A stretch of DNA of 64,000 nt from Selaginella tamariscina. Taxonomy: Eukaryota; Streptophyta; Lycopodiopsida; Selaginellales; Selaginellaceae. The notes under the pieces are model-generated. The model saw only the letters and a list, made by a program, of their open reading frames with translations. It had not been told where the DNA came from and searched no databases. The stretch spans positions 1-64,000 of the forward strand of contig PUQB01000771.1 in NCBI GenBank assembly GCA_003024785.1, given 5' to 3'. The position numbers and the translations under genes were made by a program. Shown here piece after piece: positions 1 to 11,659 of this stretch. How positions within the stretch are numbered: position 1 is the first letter of the stretch; each line of letters starts with the position of its first letter.

Positions 1-780
1 GCCGCCTATGCATGCCTTGCGCGGAATCGCGGGATTTATCCCGCCGCCATTGGCCTGTTGAAGGGCCTAGGCGGCGGGATTAATCCCGCCGATTCCGCAC
101 AGGCATTGGCGTCCGGCGGGATTAATCCCGCCGCCTAGGCCCGAGTGAAGGGCCTAGGCGGCGAGATTAATCCGCGTGTACCATGCCTGCGCGGAATCGG
201 GCGGGATTAATCCCGCCGCCAAAGGCCTGCCTGAAGGGCCTAGGCGGGGGATTAATCCCGCCGATTCGCATAGGGCATTGGCGTCCGGCGGGATTAATCC
301 CCCCTAGGCCTGAGTGAAGGGCCTGGCGCGGATTAATCCGCGCACGCATTGGCGAATCGGCGGGATTTCCCGCCGCAAGGCCTGAAGGCCTGGGGCGGGA
401 TTAATCCCGAGCCTTCAATGCCTGTTGGAGGAATGAATCCCGCCACCCTTCCTTTTTTCTCCATTGGTGAGTCGGACCAATCCCAAACGTTTCTGTCTGA
501 GACGTAGAAGGTTTACAACATACCAATGGAGGACTGGGAAGGGTGGCGAAATTCATTTAACCATCCCTTACATGGTGGGCGAGATTAATCCCGCCCCTTT
601 CTGGAGTCACTGAAGGGGTGTGCCAAATAAATCCTGCCCAGTTCTCTCTGAGACCGAGAAGGGTGGCAAGATTAATTCCGCACTCCCGTTCAAGGCCTCC
701 AGAAAGGTGGCGAGATTAATCCCGCCCACTCTTTCAGGAGGCATTGAAGGGGTGGCGAGATTAATCCCGGCACCTTCCAT
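1..780. repeat. Left terminal palindromic array
   Basis: The stretch is packed with the perfect 18-bp palindrome GGCGGGATTAATCCCGCC and near copies, roughly ten of them, set in a higher-order unit of about 165 bp; for example, the segment around CATTGGCGTCCGGCGGG recurs near 106 and 268. GCCTAGGC and GATTCCGC are further shared motifs. Towards the inside the palindromes degrade to GGCGAGATTAATCCCGCC and are spaced by AAGGGGTGG-type spacers. The same array appears in reverse complement at 63430-64000, with matching order of unique landmarks such as CCAATCCCAAACGTTTCTG. It is therefore the outer end of an inverted-arm element. The window edge cuts it, so its true outer limit is not visible. Confidence 0.9.
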
Positions 781-801
781 GTGAATATATATGTGTATTA
801 G

Positions 802-810
802 TATATATAA
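802..810 (+). promoter_or_regulatory. TATA-like box upstream of the ParB-methyltransferase gene
   Basis: TATATATAA lies between the terminal array and the first coding exon. The same bases occur at the equivalent place of the right arm on the minus strand. Its position suggests the promoter of the long gene, but no start site can be shown from sequence. Confidence 0.3.
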
Positions 811-883
811 GTTGCATATCTCATTTTATTTACTTTTATCATCTTATCATAATATTTCGAGTAAAAGCTAGGAATCTATGTAA

Positions 884-970
884 AACTGTCCAGAGCTCAC
901 ATTTGTGGTGGTTCTAAAACGAAATGTTATCTTTCTTTTGCACTAGCACAAATGTGAGCTTTGGACAGTT
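884..970 (+). repeat. Hairpin with 24-bp arms in the 5' leader (left arm)
   Basis: The arms at 884-907 (starting AACTGTCC) and 947-970 (ending GGACAGTT) pair over 24 bp with one mismatch around a 39-nt loop. The right arm carries the same hairpin at 63246-63332. It sits between the array and the first exon and may be a folded leader, a small-RNA precursor or a small internal element end. Confidence 0.8.
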
Positions 971-1112
971 AATTCCGTCCACTTCTCTCTGTGTATTATT
1001 TTTGTATATTCGGGTTTATACAAGTGTGTGTGCGTTTTTATATGATTTGTATTCATAGTGTATTATTTTGCAGAAGGACGATTTAATTAAACAAGGAGAT
1101 CGAGTCATTAGT

Positions 1113-4100
1113 ATGGAGTCGTCGTCAAATTCTGGGTAAGAATTAAAATAAAATCTGTTATACTCGGATATGTTTGAACTAATCATTTTTGTATTCAGAT
1201 GTGGAATTGAGGTGACATTAAGACGAGAGCAGGAGAAGAGATGGGCAGGGGGATTCTGGAATCAACTTGGCCATATTTCAAACTAAACGGGAAGCGCATT
1301 GGAACAACCATGGTTGCTGTCAAACTAACCTCTGTCACATCGCATGGACAAGCAAAACAATGGAAAGTGGGTGTGCTAGTCAAGCATCCGAAAGCATGCT
1401 GAACCCAGATTGAACGATGCTCGACACATATGCCTTGTTCCATCCAATGTCACGTTCTCGGATCCAGAGGTCGCCAGTTACAACATTAATTTCGGGTGGT
1501 TTTGTCGACTTGTGGATAATGACGTTCACGTGTTCACTAATGATGTTGACCTGGAGTTCTTCTTCAACTCAACGAAAGCCCATCTATGGAGGGGATCCAA
1601 CTGGATGTCTACTTCGAAGATCTTCAGACTCATCGAGTAGGTGTATTCAGCAGAGATTGCTTCACAATACAGAAAATCACAAGTGGAGCAATCGTCCCTC
1701 TTCACATTGAAGAAGAACACAGCGACATCATAAGGAGATTGAGAGGGTGGCTTGGTCTCAGGTTCTTTACAGATCACGTTCAATTTGCTTAGAAATTTCG
1801 GGAGCTGGAAGAGTGTGCCGAGAACATTAGAACAGCATCAATCGGGGATCACACATGTTGATTCGGATCGTAGAAGAAAATCATCATCGTTTTGTCAGCT
1901 GCACCTGTGGCATCCATGCTGCAATAAGCCACAAGGAAATGATGTTGGATGATAGATTTACGAGTGTAGGGTTAAGTATTGCAGCGTCAACCCAAACTTC
2001 AATTACAGGCCACTCAACCAGGAACGTGTAGCTGAGCTCATGGAGAAGATGAAGGACGACAATTCTTACACCGTTCCACATAATGCTGTTTTGTGCGCAT
2101 ACTACGAGAAACAAAGGCGCTGACAAAGTGTGGATCACAACACCAGAACAAATGAGGAAGGTTCAGACGGAGAATAAAAATCATCAAGTACTACATCATT
2201 AGTGGCCAGCACACAATAACGGCAGCCCAACGACTTCTCGACGAACACAACAAAGGAACGATGGCAACAAAACTTTCCGAGCATACCCGTGAGAAGCTGA
2301 CGAAAAGATCGGCGTTTTTAGCAAAGCCGAATCTCACAATCGAGCAGTACCATAAGTTATCGGCGGAATGGGACGCTGCAGACACCAACCACTACAACAG
2401 CAAAATATGGGAGAAGTTCAAACACACGCGAGCCGTGTGGGAATCTCTTCAGCGACCACAAAGAGCTACCGCAGGAATACACAATCTGCGGACTACCGGG
2501 TAAGCAAATTGTTTGGGCGGGATTTATCTCGCCGGTATATTAATCTCTTTTTTTCAGAGAGTTGAAGAAATTGTAGCAGTTGATTTTGCCCAGGTGGGCG
2601 GGAAGGAAACATCCTTTTTGATGATGTTGATTTCTTGTCCCGAGGATAGGATCTTTGCCAAATGGTTGGGGATTATGGAATCCTTTGCAAAAGGAACACT
2701 GAAGAAGAAGCAGACAAGTGAAGGGAGCCCTCAGAAAGTCTGCAAAGAAACCCAGTAAGACGCCGAAGGCTAAGTCTGTTCAATCTATAAAGGATGTAGA
2801 CAACGATTTCAAGCTCACATGGTTGAAGCCTTTAAATGGAACAACGATGGAGGAGATGGAAGTCTTGGCTGATTTGGTGATTGATGGCAAATTACAAATT
2901 AACAACAGCAGCCCACCTCTCCTTTTCATCTCAAGGCAATGGAGTTGAAGACGGTCAGGCACTTCAAGGAGTGGTTGGGAATACACTGCCACAAACTGGG
3001 TTGGACCTCGGCTTCAACATACGAAGAGGTCAGCAAATATTTGCATGTGACAAATGATGATATGCTTGTCGAATGGGTGAATCAATCGGAAGATCTGGGC
3101 AAGAATCTATTGCACGCCAACGCCAAAAGGAGAACATTGGATGACGCCTTCTCTTATGGCAGTCCTTCAGCAGCGGAGAACCGAGTTGAACCTTATAAAG
3201 GAGGATGCTACGAATCACGACAAGCCCTACAGATGTTTGTTGTTGGATTCGGAGACTTTATGGGGTACCATCACTGCTTGTAGGAAACCGTTTCAATTGT
3301 TCGTGATGGATCGGCGGGTGTCAAAAAATCCTTCGACAGACAGGACATAGAGGATTTGGTGGAGAAACTTAGCCGTGCAAGCATGTACAAAGAAGGTATT
3401 TATTATTGAATTCATACTTGCACTCTTGACTGATATCTACGTTTTCAGGTATTTATTTCTTGATTCTTGCTCATGTCACCGATACCTTTGCCTTCGCCTT
3501 TGCCAAGAGGAATAAATCGTTGGACAGGATTTTATATGAATGATGCTGATCCGAAGTGCATTGATTCGGTTGTTCACTTGGTTGTTAGGAATGCGCCAAA
3601 CAATTTCAAACTTCCAAATGACTGGCCAGGCATCTGTTTGCACTCCAACGGCCCTGAACCTCCATCCGATACACCGATAGGTGAGAGTGACGTATTCGGC
3701 AATGTACGTTATCCAAACATTACAAGTCAAGCGGCACGGAGCATCGTCAACTTGATCAGGGTCCTCACAGTGATGCGTGGGTTTTTGACTACTGCACTAG
3801 GGGGTCCGTCTTGAAGGAGTGTTACCTTCGGCATACATGTGTGTTTGCCGTTGAAAAGGATAAGACCATGGTTGAGGACCTGAACAAGTGGATAGATAGG
3901 TTCTCAACTGATACCCAACGAATCCATAAAGGAGTATTTGAGAAAGTTCCCTCCCGATAAGTGCGATAGCTCTGAAGACGAATCTGGTTCAATGTCGGAG
4001 TCTGAGGACGAACTTCAATCAGATATTAGACCGGAAGTTATCTCGAGGAGTACAGAACATTCACACTCCATTACCCATGGAAACATCAATAGAAGATAGA

Positions 4101-4188
4101 AGATCTTGAACCATCTCACAAGCGGCTTAGACCTTCTTCGCCTCACTCAGAAGGTAATAGCGAAGAAGAATTGTTAATGAGTTCTTAG
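1113..4188 (+). pseudogene. ParB-like / methyltransferase-like fusion gene, left-arm copy
   Basis: This is the left-arm copy of the long element gene described in full at 60003-63105. The exons judged from GT-AG borders shared with the other arms are 1113-1135, 1199-2499, 2558-3395 and 3449-4188. The start ATG at 1113 opens exon 1 (MESSSNSG) and the stop is TAG at 4186. The ParB-like part lies around 1960-2270 and the methyltransferase-like part around 3150-3900. The C-terminal tail is acidic and Ser-rich. Several frame disruptions not shared with the right arm (for example near 1400, 2110 and 3520) mean this copy is no longer one continuous reading frame. One frame change near 1790 is shared with the right arm. 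An AATAAA follows at 4258. The copy looks like a recently decayed duplicate. Confidence 0.7.
2516..2533 (+). promoter_or_regulatory. Terminal-array palindrome inside an intron (left arm)
   Basis: The 18-mer GGCGGGATTTATCTCGCC, two bases off the terminal palindrome, lies inside the 58-nt intron 2500-2557 of the ParB-like gene. The identical 18-mer is in the same intron of the right arm. It may be a binding site or a trace of how the intron arose. Confidence 0.7.
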
Positions 4189-4296
4189 AGTGACGAATAG
4201 TTGTAAATGAGTGTAACATAAGGCATTTTTGTATATTTCGTTTATATTTGTACAGAAAATAAATTCTCAAGGATTAATGAAGCTTTTAGTTCAAAC

Positions 4297-5433
4297 ATGG
4301 GTCACACATTAACAAGGTAAATAATATACCTTGATAATTTTAAGGTCAGCTAATTATCATTTTGCAGATGTAATGAAACAATTGAGAACATGGATTTTCA
4401 GCATTGCATGAGGTAAGAGAGGGGTTTGGCGACAATTTCTTGTGCCACATGTCAGAATGACAGAGTTCATGCAGGAAATGGATAATAATGCAGCTCAAAA
4501 CATCGTTACCATGGGGGCCACTTCAGTTTTTTCATCATCATTTTTATTGGCTTCAGTTCCGAAATCAATTTCTTCAGCGCATGCAATATCTGAATCTTGT
4601 AAGGATGATGTACAATTAAATGATGAAGGGATAGGCAACGAGATAGTGGCAACGGATAAATGTGAAAGGGAGCAAACAAGTGATTTGCAAAGTATTCAAG
4701 AGGCAACGCTATCCATGTTACTCATGGCCATATTGTGTTGTTGGATGTCAATGGTGTTCTGCTTCATCGACAAAGGCCCGAGGATAGGAAAAAAGAAATC
4801 AAACAAGGAGATTTCATTCCTTGTCATGGTAAATTTCGATATGATATATTATTTTTCGTCCAGGGTTGGATCGTCTCTTTCAAAAGCTTAAGGAGATGGG
4901 TGCGCTTGTGGGGATTTGGTCATGCATGCAGATTCATAACTTAACACCGCTGTTGAATTTGCTTAAGAAACATTGTAGTGTTGCAGAAGAGGTGATTCGT
5001 AAAGATTGGAACGAATATGTTATAAACCTCTCGAATTTCACAATATAAGAAAGGAAAGCAAGCCATACTTCTTCAAGAATGAAAGAATAATTGGGACTCA
5101 TGGGGAGATCAGTCGCTTAAGGATAATGAAGAACGCACAGATGTTAGTGTAGACGACTCTCCTCAGAAGGCTATGCTAAAAACATTGCTTGTATTCATCC
5201 AATCACTTTCGATCCATATTCTGATACTGATATTATGGATGAGCTAGTGAATTACTTGGATACGTGCTCAGAAAGAAGAATCTCGAAAATTTTGTGAGCA
5301 GTATCCACCGTATCAAACATTTCCTGAAGCTTTTCTTTTCGTGATTTTGAATTTTATAAAATGAAGGATAGCAACCGGGCACTTTATAATATTATTCTTA
5401 AGGAACGTCATTCTTTAGACGAGCCTTTATGCA
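4297..5433 (+). pseudogene. FCP1/SCP1-type HAD phosphatase gene, left arm, 3' end displaced
   Basis: Exons begin at 4297-4316 (ATG GGT CAC), 4368-4412 and 4475 onward, each with GT-AG borders kept in the other copies. The coding part shows the HAD motif I LLDVNGVLLHR, the following FIPCHGKFRYD segment and the GALVGIWSCMQIHN strand. The reading frame is disturbed more than once. Homology to the other copies stops sharply at 5433, in the codons after DEPLC. The missing 3' end is found at 17593-18059 in reverse orientation, and the two pieces abut with no loss. That fits an inversion of about 12.6 kb rather than a deletion. See 58558-59891 for the protein description. Confidence 0.7.
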
Positions 5434-5682
5434 TGATTTATAATGATAGTGTTGTTGCTTTCTTCCCCAATAAGACAACCCAATGTCAAAGAATTGGTTT
5501 AGCCTCTAATTATGCTATAAATTACTTGAATAACTTCTTGTGATCTACTAACACCAATTATAGTATGGACTATTGGGTGTCAAAAGGCTCTCTACTACAT
5601 GAAAATTCAAGTCTTAGTTTAATTTGTCTTAGTAACCAAATTGGCATTAACAAATCTAATGGATATTTGAAAAACACTATCA

Positions 5683-6215
5683 TAACCTTTTCCTCTCCTC
5701 TTAAGCCAACTAGGCAAAGGGCCAATTGGTGTTTATGAGAGGGCCCCAAGTCATGATAACCCGGGTTTGCTTGAGTCTTTTGCCCACATATTCTATAATC
5801 TTTATTCAAATAGTCAACCCACCATGTTAAAATTATGACACTCTTCACCCATTTGAGAAAGTGGATGCCTTCATCCACAAACTCAAGGGTTGCTACTATG
5901 CCTTCCTCCAGAAGGCACAGCTTAGAGGCGTTTCTACTTATGCATAGCTCGCACCTAGCTTAGAGGTGATCCACACATTGTGCGATCGCATATCTATAAT
6001 CGTATCACATGTCAATCAGGCCAAAGGTGATCTCATATATGCATGGCTGTACACATGTGATCGAGGGGTTTAGTTAGGCAAGAACAAGTGTGCCAACCTT
6101 AGTGGCCTAAGCTTTACTCACAAGTTCACCTCTGATGTAAATCGAACTTGGGACCGCTCTGATACCAATTGGCCCTTTGCCTAGTTGGCTTAAGGGGAGA
6201 GGAAAGGTTGTGACA
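5683..6215 (-). mobile_element. Relic LTR-end with tRNA-iMet primer-site motif, flanked by a 50-bp inverted repeat
   Basis: On the minus strand TGGTATCAGAGC, the classic primer-binding motif complementary to plant initiator tRNA-Met, follows directly after a sequence ending in GGGCCAAT near 6175. A second copy of the preceding 50 bases (AAGCCAACTAGGCAAAGGG core) lies at 5683-5735 in the opposite orientation. This is an old, broken LTR-retroelement fragment; no coding part is recognisable. Confidence 0.45.
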
Positions 6216-7139
6216 TTTGGGTGATGACTCTGGAAGGTCACTTGTTGACTCTTCAAGTTAAAACCTCTGACAAACACGAACCTTGTGCAAATGATAATGG
6301 ACTTATTATATCCTTCCCTAGATTGTAACGCACAAGGAGTTCACATTTGAGATGTGTATGTAGTATTTGTGCATTGAAAGGGTTTCTTTTATTATTAAAT
6401 TCTATATGTGTAGGTGTAAAAGTTTTTAGGTTAGGTTAACCAAGGCATGGGAAGGATTTTTTTCTTGTGAATACAATAGGTGAGTAGTTTTATTAAATGA
6501 ATAAGGATGTATATGTAATGTTATAAGATGGAGAGAGTGATGACTCAATGTTAATTCATATGAGGGTGTAGATTGCATTGCATGAGCACAATGTTGCTCA
6601 AAGCTGCAATTTGCTCAAGATTTGGGATATGCAATTTTTCTAGAATGTCCAATCGATCTCTCTCCCTTTTCTTTCTTCCTTCCCACGCTGGAGTCAAAAT
6701 CTACTAGTAAATCTCTGTATTTAATTCATGTGGGCAAATGCATGTTATAATTGTAGAATATAACATATACACATGATAGATAATGAGTATTTCATTGACA
6801 TTTTATAAGTGTGAAAGACGGTTTTATGTGTGAAGGCAAATAAGAAGCAATGCGTGGACAATCTCAAGTATATAAAAATTATCATAATACTTACTGCGTA
6901 CTCACATTAATCATGGTTTGTTCGCCGGCCGCTATAAATTTTGACATATTTATTGTTAAATTAAAAATATGTACTTTTAATTTATTTTTCTTATATATGA
7001 ATATATACAATTAATGTGATCTATTGGAATATGGTTGCAATCTTTTAAACCATTATTAATATTTTATTAATAAATATGAAACTATGGAAAGAGTCAAATT
7101 AATGAATATATAATACATATAAACATGCAGCATTATATA

Positions 7140-7141
<2 letters not shown>

Positions 7142-7196
<55 letters not shown>
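7142..7196. repeat. TA/TG dinucleotide microsatellite
   Basis: An uninterrupted TA run passes into a TG run. Simple sequence only. Confidence 0.95.
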
Positions 7197-9009
7197 TGAT
7201 GTACATGTTATCAAATATTTGTATATGCATCTTAACATTTTACTTTGGTTTCATAATGATATGGTATTTAATATATTAAACTTTGTTTTATCTAATATGA
7301 AAGTGCTTTATCATTTTCAATATTAACTTGTTTTACTTATGAAATCTATGTATTTCCTATTGATAAAAGAGGGTCAATGTGGTTCACGAAGAGGTAACAC
7401 ATTGCCATGTATGCGTCTCTGTCATGAAGAGTAACTGCATAATAACTCTCATATAAACAAGATTTTGAGAGCCTTCTTAGATTGGTACAAGTGTGTGTGT
7501 GTTCGGTGTGCATGTGTACGTATGGATCTATTTGAATAAGTATAGAACATAACATAGTATTTATCAAAGTTCACACACACACACACAATATGAATTGTTA
7601 TTAATCATTATTAAATGTAGGCACTCAATAAACCCCAAGGAAATATGCGAGTTTTTTGGATTCATATTTTCAATTTTCGCTTGCAAAGATGTATGTAGCA
7701 AAGTACAAACAACATTCACAAATTAGAGTGGCCAAGAGTGTTGGATTGCCTATCGGCAATGTTTTTGGTTACAAGTACATATGTGTCCTTGTATATGTGT
7801 GCATGCATGTGTGTGTGAGAGAGAGACACACAATTCTTATATAATGTACACACACAAACACATATGTAACATATATACATCTTGTTTGACTTGCTTAGGC
7901 AAGCAAAGGCTAAAGCTGTAAGAAATAGAGTCACTGGAGTTTGTGGAGAATGTTCCAGATGTTGTGCATGCTCCAATAGCACTAGATTGATCATAAGAGG
8001 CATTTAAGAAGCTTAAGTAGGTTAGTAAGAAGCATTAATAAGCGATTAATTCAAGACAAACTAGAAAAGATGGTCACAAAATAACAAGGTATTAACATGT
8101 GTGTTAATAAATTTTATTTATTTTATGTATTTCAGATTTAAACAAAAAGAAAAATGTGTGTAAAAAAAGTAGGTAACCATGGTGAGTATATATACATTTT
8201 GCACTTGTTTAATTTAATAAATTTTATGATACTAAGGCATTATAAGTAATTAAAATGGGTATGTAATAGTCCCAATAATTATTTAATTAACATTTTTTAA
8301 TATTAAAAAATATTCTCTAGAATAATATATATTCAAGGAAAGAATATTCTTTAAAATGTATGTTTAAAGACAAAATATTCTTTAGAACATTTATTTTTAT
8401 AATTGACTCTTTAATAGAAGAAGACTTACATGCCATTAGGAAGGTGTTTGACATACACATATGCATTTCATTATTAACTCTTTAAGCTTGAAAAAGATTA
8501 TATGGGCCTAATATAAAAGTTATTAAAGAGCATGAGAGGTACATTATATAATTTTTATGTTGTTATTAAAATATTAATATTTAATTATAATTATGAATAT
8601 TAAATATACTATATTTTGTAATTGTTTTAAACTTCAAAATATATGCATTTTTTTTACAGTTTTGTTTTCTGTGACTTTATCAACACTTCTTAACATCCAC
8701 TCATATCGAATGGATTTAACATTTATAAAGCATGCTGGGTCTTTTTAATTGGGAGACCATGTTTTCCTTAGGTATCTATTGTACCTTTTGCTCTCTTTCT
8801 CATGTTGTTTTTTTTTACGGTTTGAACCATGCAATCTTTATCATATTGTTTTTTTTTTTTTTTTTTTTTTAATGATTTCAGGTGTGTCGATAATTTAACC
8901 CATCCAAATAAATTATTTATATGACACATCTAAAGTAATGAGTACGATCATTAATTTTTGAAAATCTTTGTAACAATCAAAGTATGATTTAGATTTTTAG
9001 TACTTTGTC

Positions 9010-11180
9010 CAATAAAGTGTAGGGTTTGTGTCATCTGCATTCATTAATGTGGTTTCAATCTCCTCCCACCACCTTGTTTTAGGCCAAAAAGAGTTTTGTA
9101 ATTGTGACAACAGGCCCTTTTAACTCTTGAACAACAGTCTCTCAATATTCGACCACATGCTTATATAGTATTAAGTAACCAATCGCCTTATCGAAATTCT
9201 TTGGCATTGATGTTTGAACCATGTCACATACTTTTTGATGCCATTAATAATAAGCTTTTGTTCCTTGAATTGTGCACTCAATGGAATATGGTTTGGTTGT
9301 CATTCTAAGAGAAGTGGCTTTTCATACTATCCACCTTTGAAGAGCATTAAGCCCTTTTTGAGTAACCATTCCTATTATGATGGTCATAACTTGTATTACA
9401 TAATAGGTATACCATCTCTTGTGGAGAAGAAGAACTATAGTGGCACAAGATGATCAGTTAAAGAATTGCTCCCTTCTTTGATATACTTCTTAAGAAACTT
9501 TTTGAAGTCTGGCACCTTAATCATAAGCAAAGCACAATTTTTTTTTAAAATGCAATTTTCAAAAAGATCCATCATATGTGGTAAGGTAAGTGCACTTGTT
9601 CGTTTTGTAGAGTTGGAGACCTTGCTGAAAAATGCATCAATATTCTCACGAGTGTGACCAATCATAAGGAAACTGAGCATGATTGTCTTAAACACACATT
9701 TGGCAACAAACATTAACAAGTATGCTAGTACGTATTTAGAAAATAAAAGTAAGTATGAACTTAAAAAACCCTTAACTGAAATGATTTACCTATTTTTGTT
9801 CTTGCTTGCACAATTGTCCATTTATAAAAACAAATGATGAGGAAACTTATTTGATGTTAACAACACTTGTACCTTATCTGAGCCAGATCTCTCTATTGAA
9901 CTAGAACATGGCCATCTATTTTTTGTGCATGATGTTGACAGTGCTTCTCACATTCCCAAGTAGCCTCAAGTGCAAACGTGTTCATGAGAGCATTGTGTAA
10001 AGGTTGAAAGTGTTGTTTCTTCACTTTGAGATCACCCATAGGACTTGTTTGTGAGTGGGCTTCAAGGTTTTTAAAACACATGGCTAACGACCCAATAGTG
10101 AAATTGGAGTCGCTAGATGAGTGTGGAAGTGAAAAGTGTCTATATGATTCACAATCGTGTCCATGTGTTTATCAATGAAACCGGAAGTTTCATGACATTT
10201 CCAAAACACTTTAATGTTACAACTAGTTTTGGAATGCTAATCTTTGAATGATCCATCTTGTTGTGAATCAAGCACATGTATCTAATGGGTATGACACAAA
10301 AAGTATGCGGTGTGCATAGTACTAAGATTGGCAAGTTTGTTGTGCAATCATGTGGGCCTCCATCTTCTTTTGAATGACAGTGATCTCCACCAAGGTTTTT
10401 GCACAAGCCTCTGTAACCTTCAGTGATATACAAGTGTCACACTTGGAAAAGCTAGAATGTTTTGCAATCTCTACATCCTTAAATTGAGTATTCCATATGT
10501 TGTTGAAGGTATCGGTGCAAATTGTTTGGAGCCCCATCAAATTGAGGCACTTGTTTACATGTTCACACAACTTTAATGAAGTGTATATTGAAGGCAAAAC
10601 CTTGAGATTTTTCCTGACCCTGCATTTGTGATATAGCATTTATGAGGCATCCTATCTACATTTGCCTCCACAAACTTCTTTAGTATCTCTATGGCTGCCA
10701 TAATGTGAGAGAAGGTTTTGACCAAGTGAGTGTTCCCATGTGCTGAGGTGCATACTCCATTCAACCACTCGTCCCTTCGATGGTATAACATGGTCTTTAG
10801 TATCCCGTATAACTTTGATAACTTGTGTCCAAGGCCATTCTATCAATACACCCAATTAGTGCAGCATATATAAACTCATGCCTTTGCTTGTGAGTGAGCT
10901 TACAAAAGACATGTCTACATTGGGTTTTTATTCCAATTTGCCATTTGACAACACTTCTTCTTACAACAATCAATTGTGGAGACGCTGGCAATGCTTGCCA
11001 AAGATGTGGGATCCATCTTGACCCTCTTGTCAGAACTTGTTGGAGTCAATTTGCAGCACATGAATCTCCTTTTTCTTATTATAGGACTAATGCAAGGAAC
11101 CTCTTCAAACATGGTTGCCTTCCAGGTTGTTACTATTGTAATTCAACTTTGGATATGTTGAACCATCTGGCTGTTTTAGT
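9010..11180 (-). pseudogene. DUF7869-type transposase-like gene relic
   Basis: Read on the minus strand, separate short frames give the signature segments of a plant and protist transposon protein family, in the expected order. First is a Cys cluster DCCKKKCC near 10980. Then comes FNNIWNTQFKDVEIAKHSSF followed by SKCDTC near 10470-10540, then MCLIHNKMDHSK near 10260, then FLMIGHTRENIDAFFSKVSN near 9620-9680, and a C-terminal SFWPKTRWWEE near 9080. I recognise the GHT-x-E-x-ID pattern as that of the DUF7869 class of RNase H-like, transposon-associated proteins; the family name is from memory. The frame is broken many times, so this is a dead copy. It lies within the segment proposed as inverted (5434-18059), so its original orientation relative to the element may have been plus. 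It is the only transposase-like gene seen that might have moved a DNA element here. Confidence 0.6.
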
Positions 11181-11650
11181 TTAGATGTTTGCCACCTCAC
11201 AAGAAATCTAGGATGTAATGTGCCATTTGGTGAAACCTCTGTCACAACTCTACACCCACAAAGTATGCCCTAGTGTCTTTTATAATATAGCTTTCATTGG
11301 ATTGACAATTGAGATGATGCCCCTTTCAACCTCGGTCTCATGGAGAAAGAATCATGTAAGCCATCATCTTGTGAACTTGTATTAATTTTTGTTTGTGACT
11401 ATGCATTTTTTATATCAGCCTTGACTTCATTCACATTCCACAATATAGAAGAACCCTTTTCAAATTCCATTTCAGGAACCTCAACATGCTTGTAAATGGT
11501 GTTCACATAAATGTACACATAAGACCCTTGGGCAATATTATAACATGATGCATTATCATCTCAAACTTTTGGTTCTAGTGCCAATTATTTCATTGTTCCA
11601 GAGAAGATATACTTTATCTCCAATATTAAACATATTGACCTGCACATAAA
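11181..11650. other. Interval without a supported gene
   Basis: It may hold decayed N-terminal sequence of the transposase-like relic on the minus strand, but no motif can be read with confidence. Confidence 0.4.
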
Positions 11651-11659
11651 TATTTGTGT

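Larger units (their letters stand above)
5434..9000. other. AT-rich interval without a recognisable gene
   Basis: No convincing coding region is seen here. Content: a relic LTR end with a primer-site motif (5683-6215), TA/TG microsatellites (7142-7196 and shorter CA runs near 7570 and 7815), short AATATTCTTTAGAA repeats near 8310-8390 and a poly-T run near 8850. The left edge is an inversion junction. Confidence 0.6.

Noticed and set aside
1-780. Regularly spaced repeats as a possible CRISPR array
   Set aside because: The repeats are perfect palindromes with partly repeated spacers and mixed spacing, there are no cas genes, and the context is a spliced eukaryotic genome.
6150-6180. tRNA-Met gene
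   Set aside because: Only the 3' third resembles initiator tRNA, with no matching 5' half or anticodon arm; a primer-binding site is the better reading.
7056-7238. Short open frame on the minus strand
   Set aside because: It is a translation of a TA/TG microsatellite (Tyr-Ile and Thr-His runs), not a gene.
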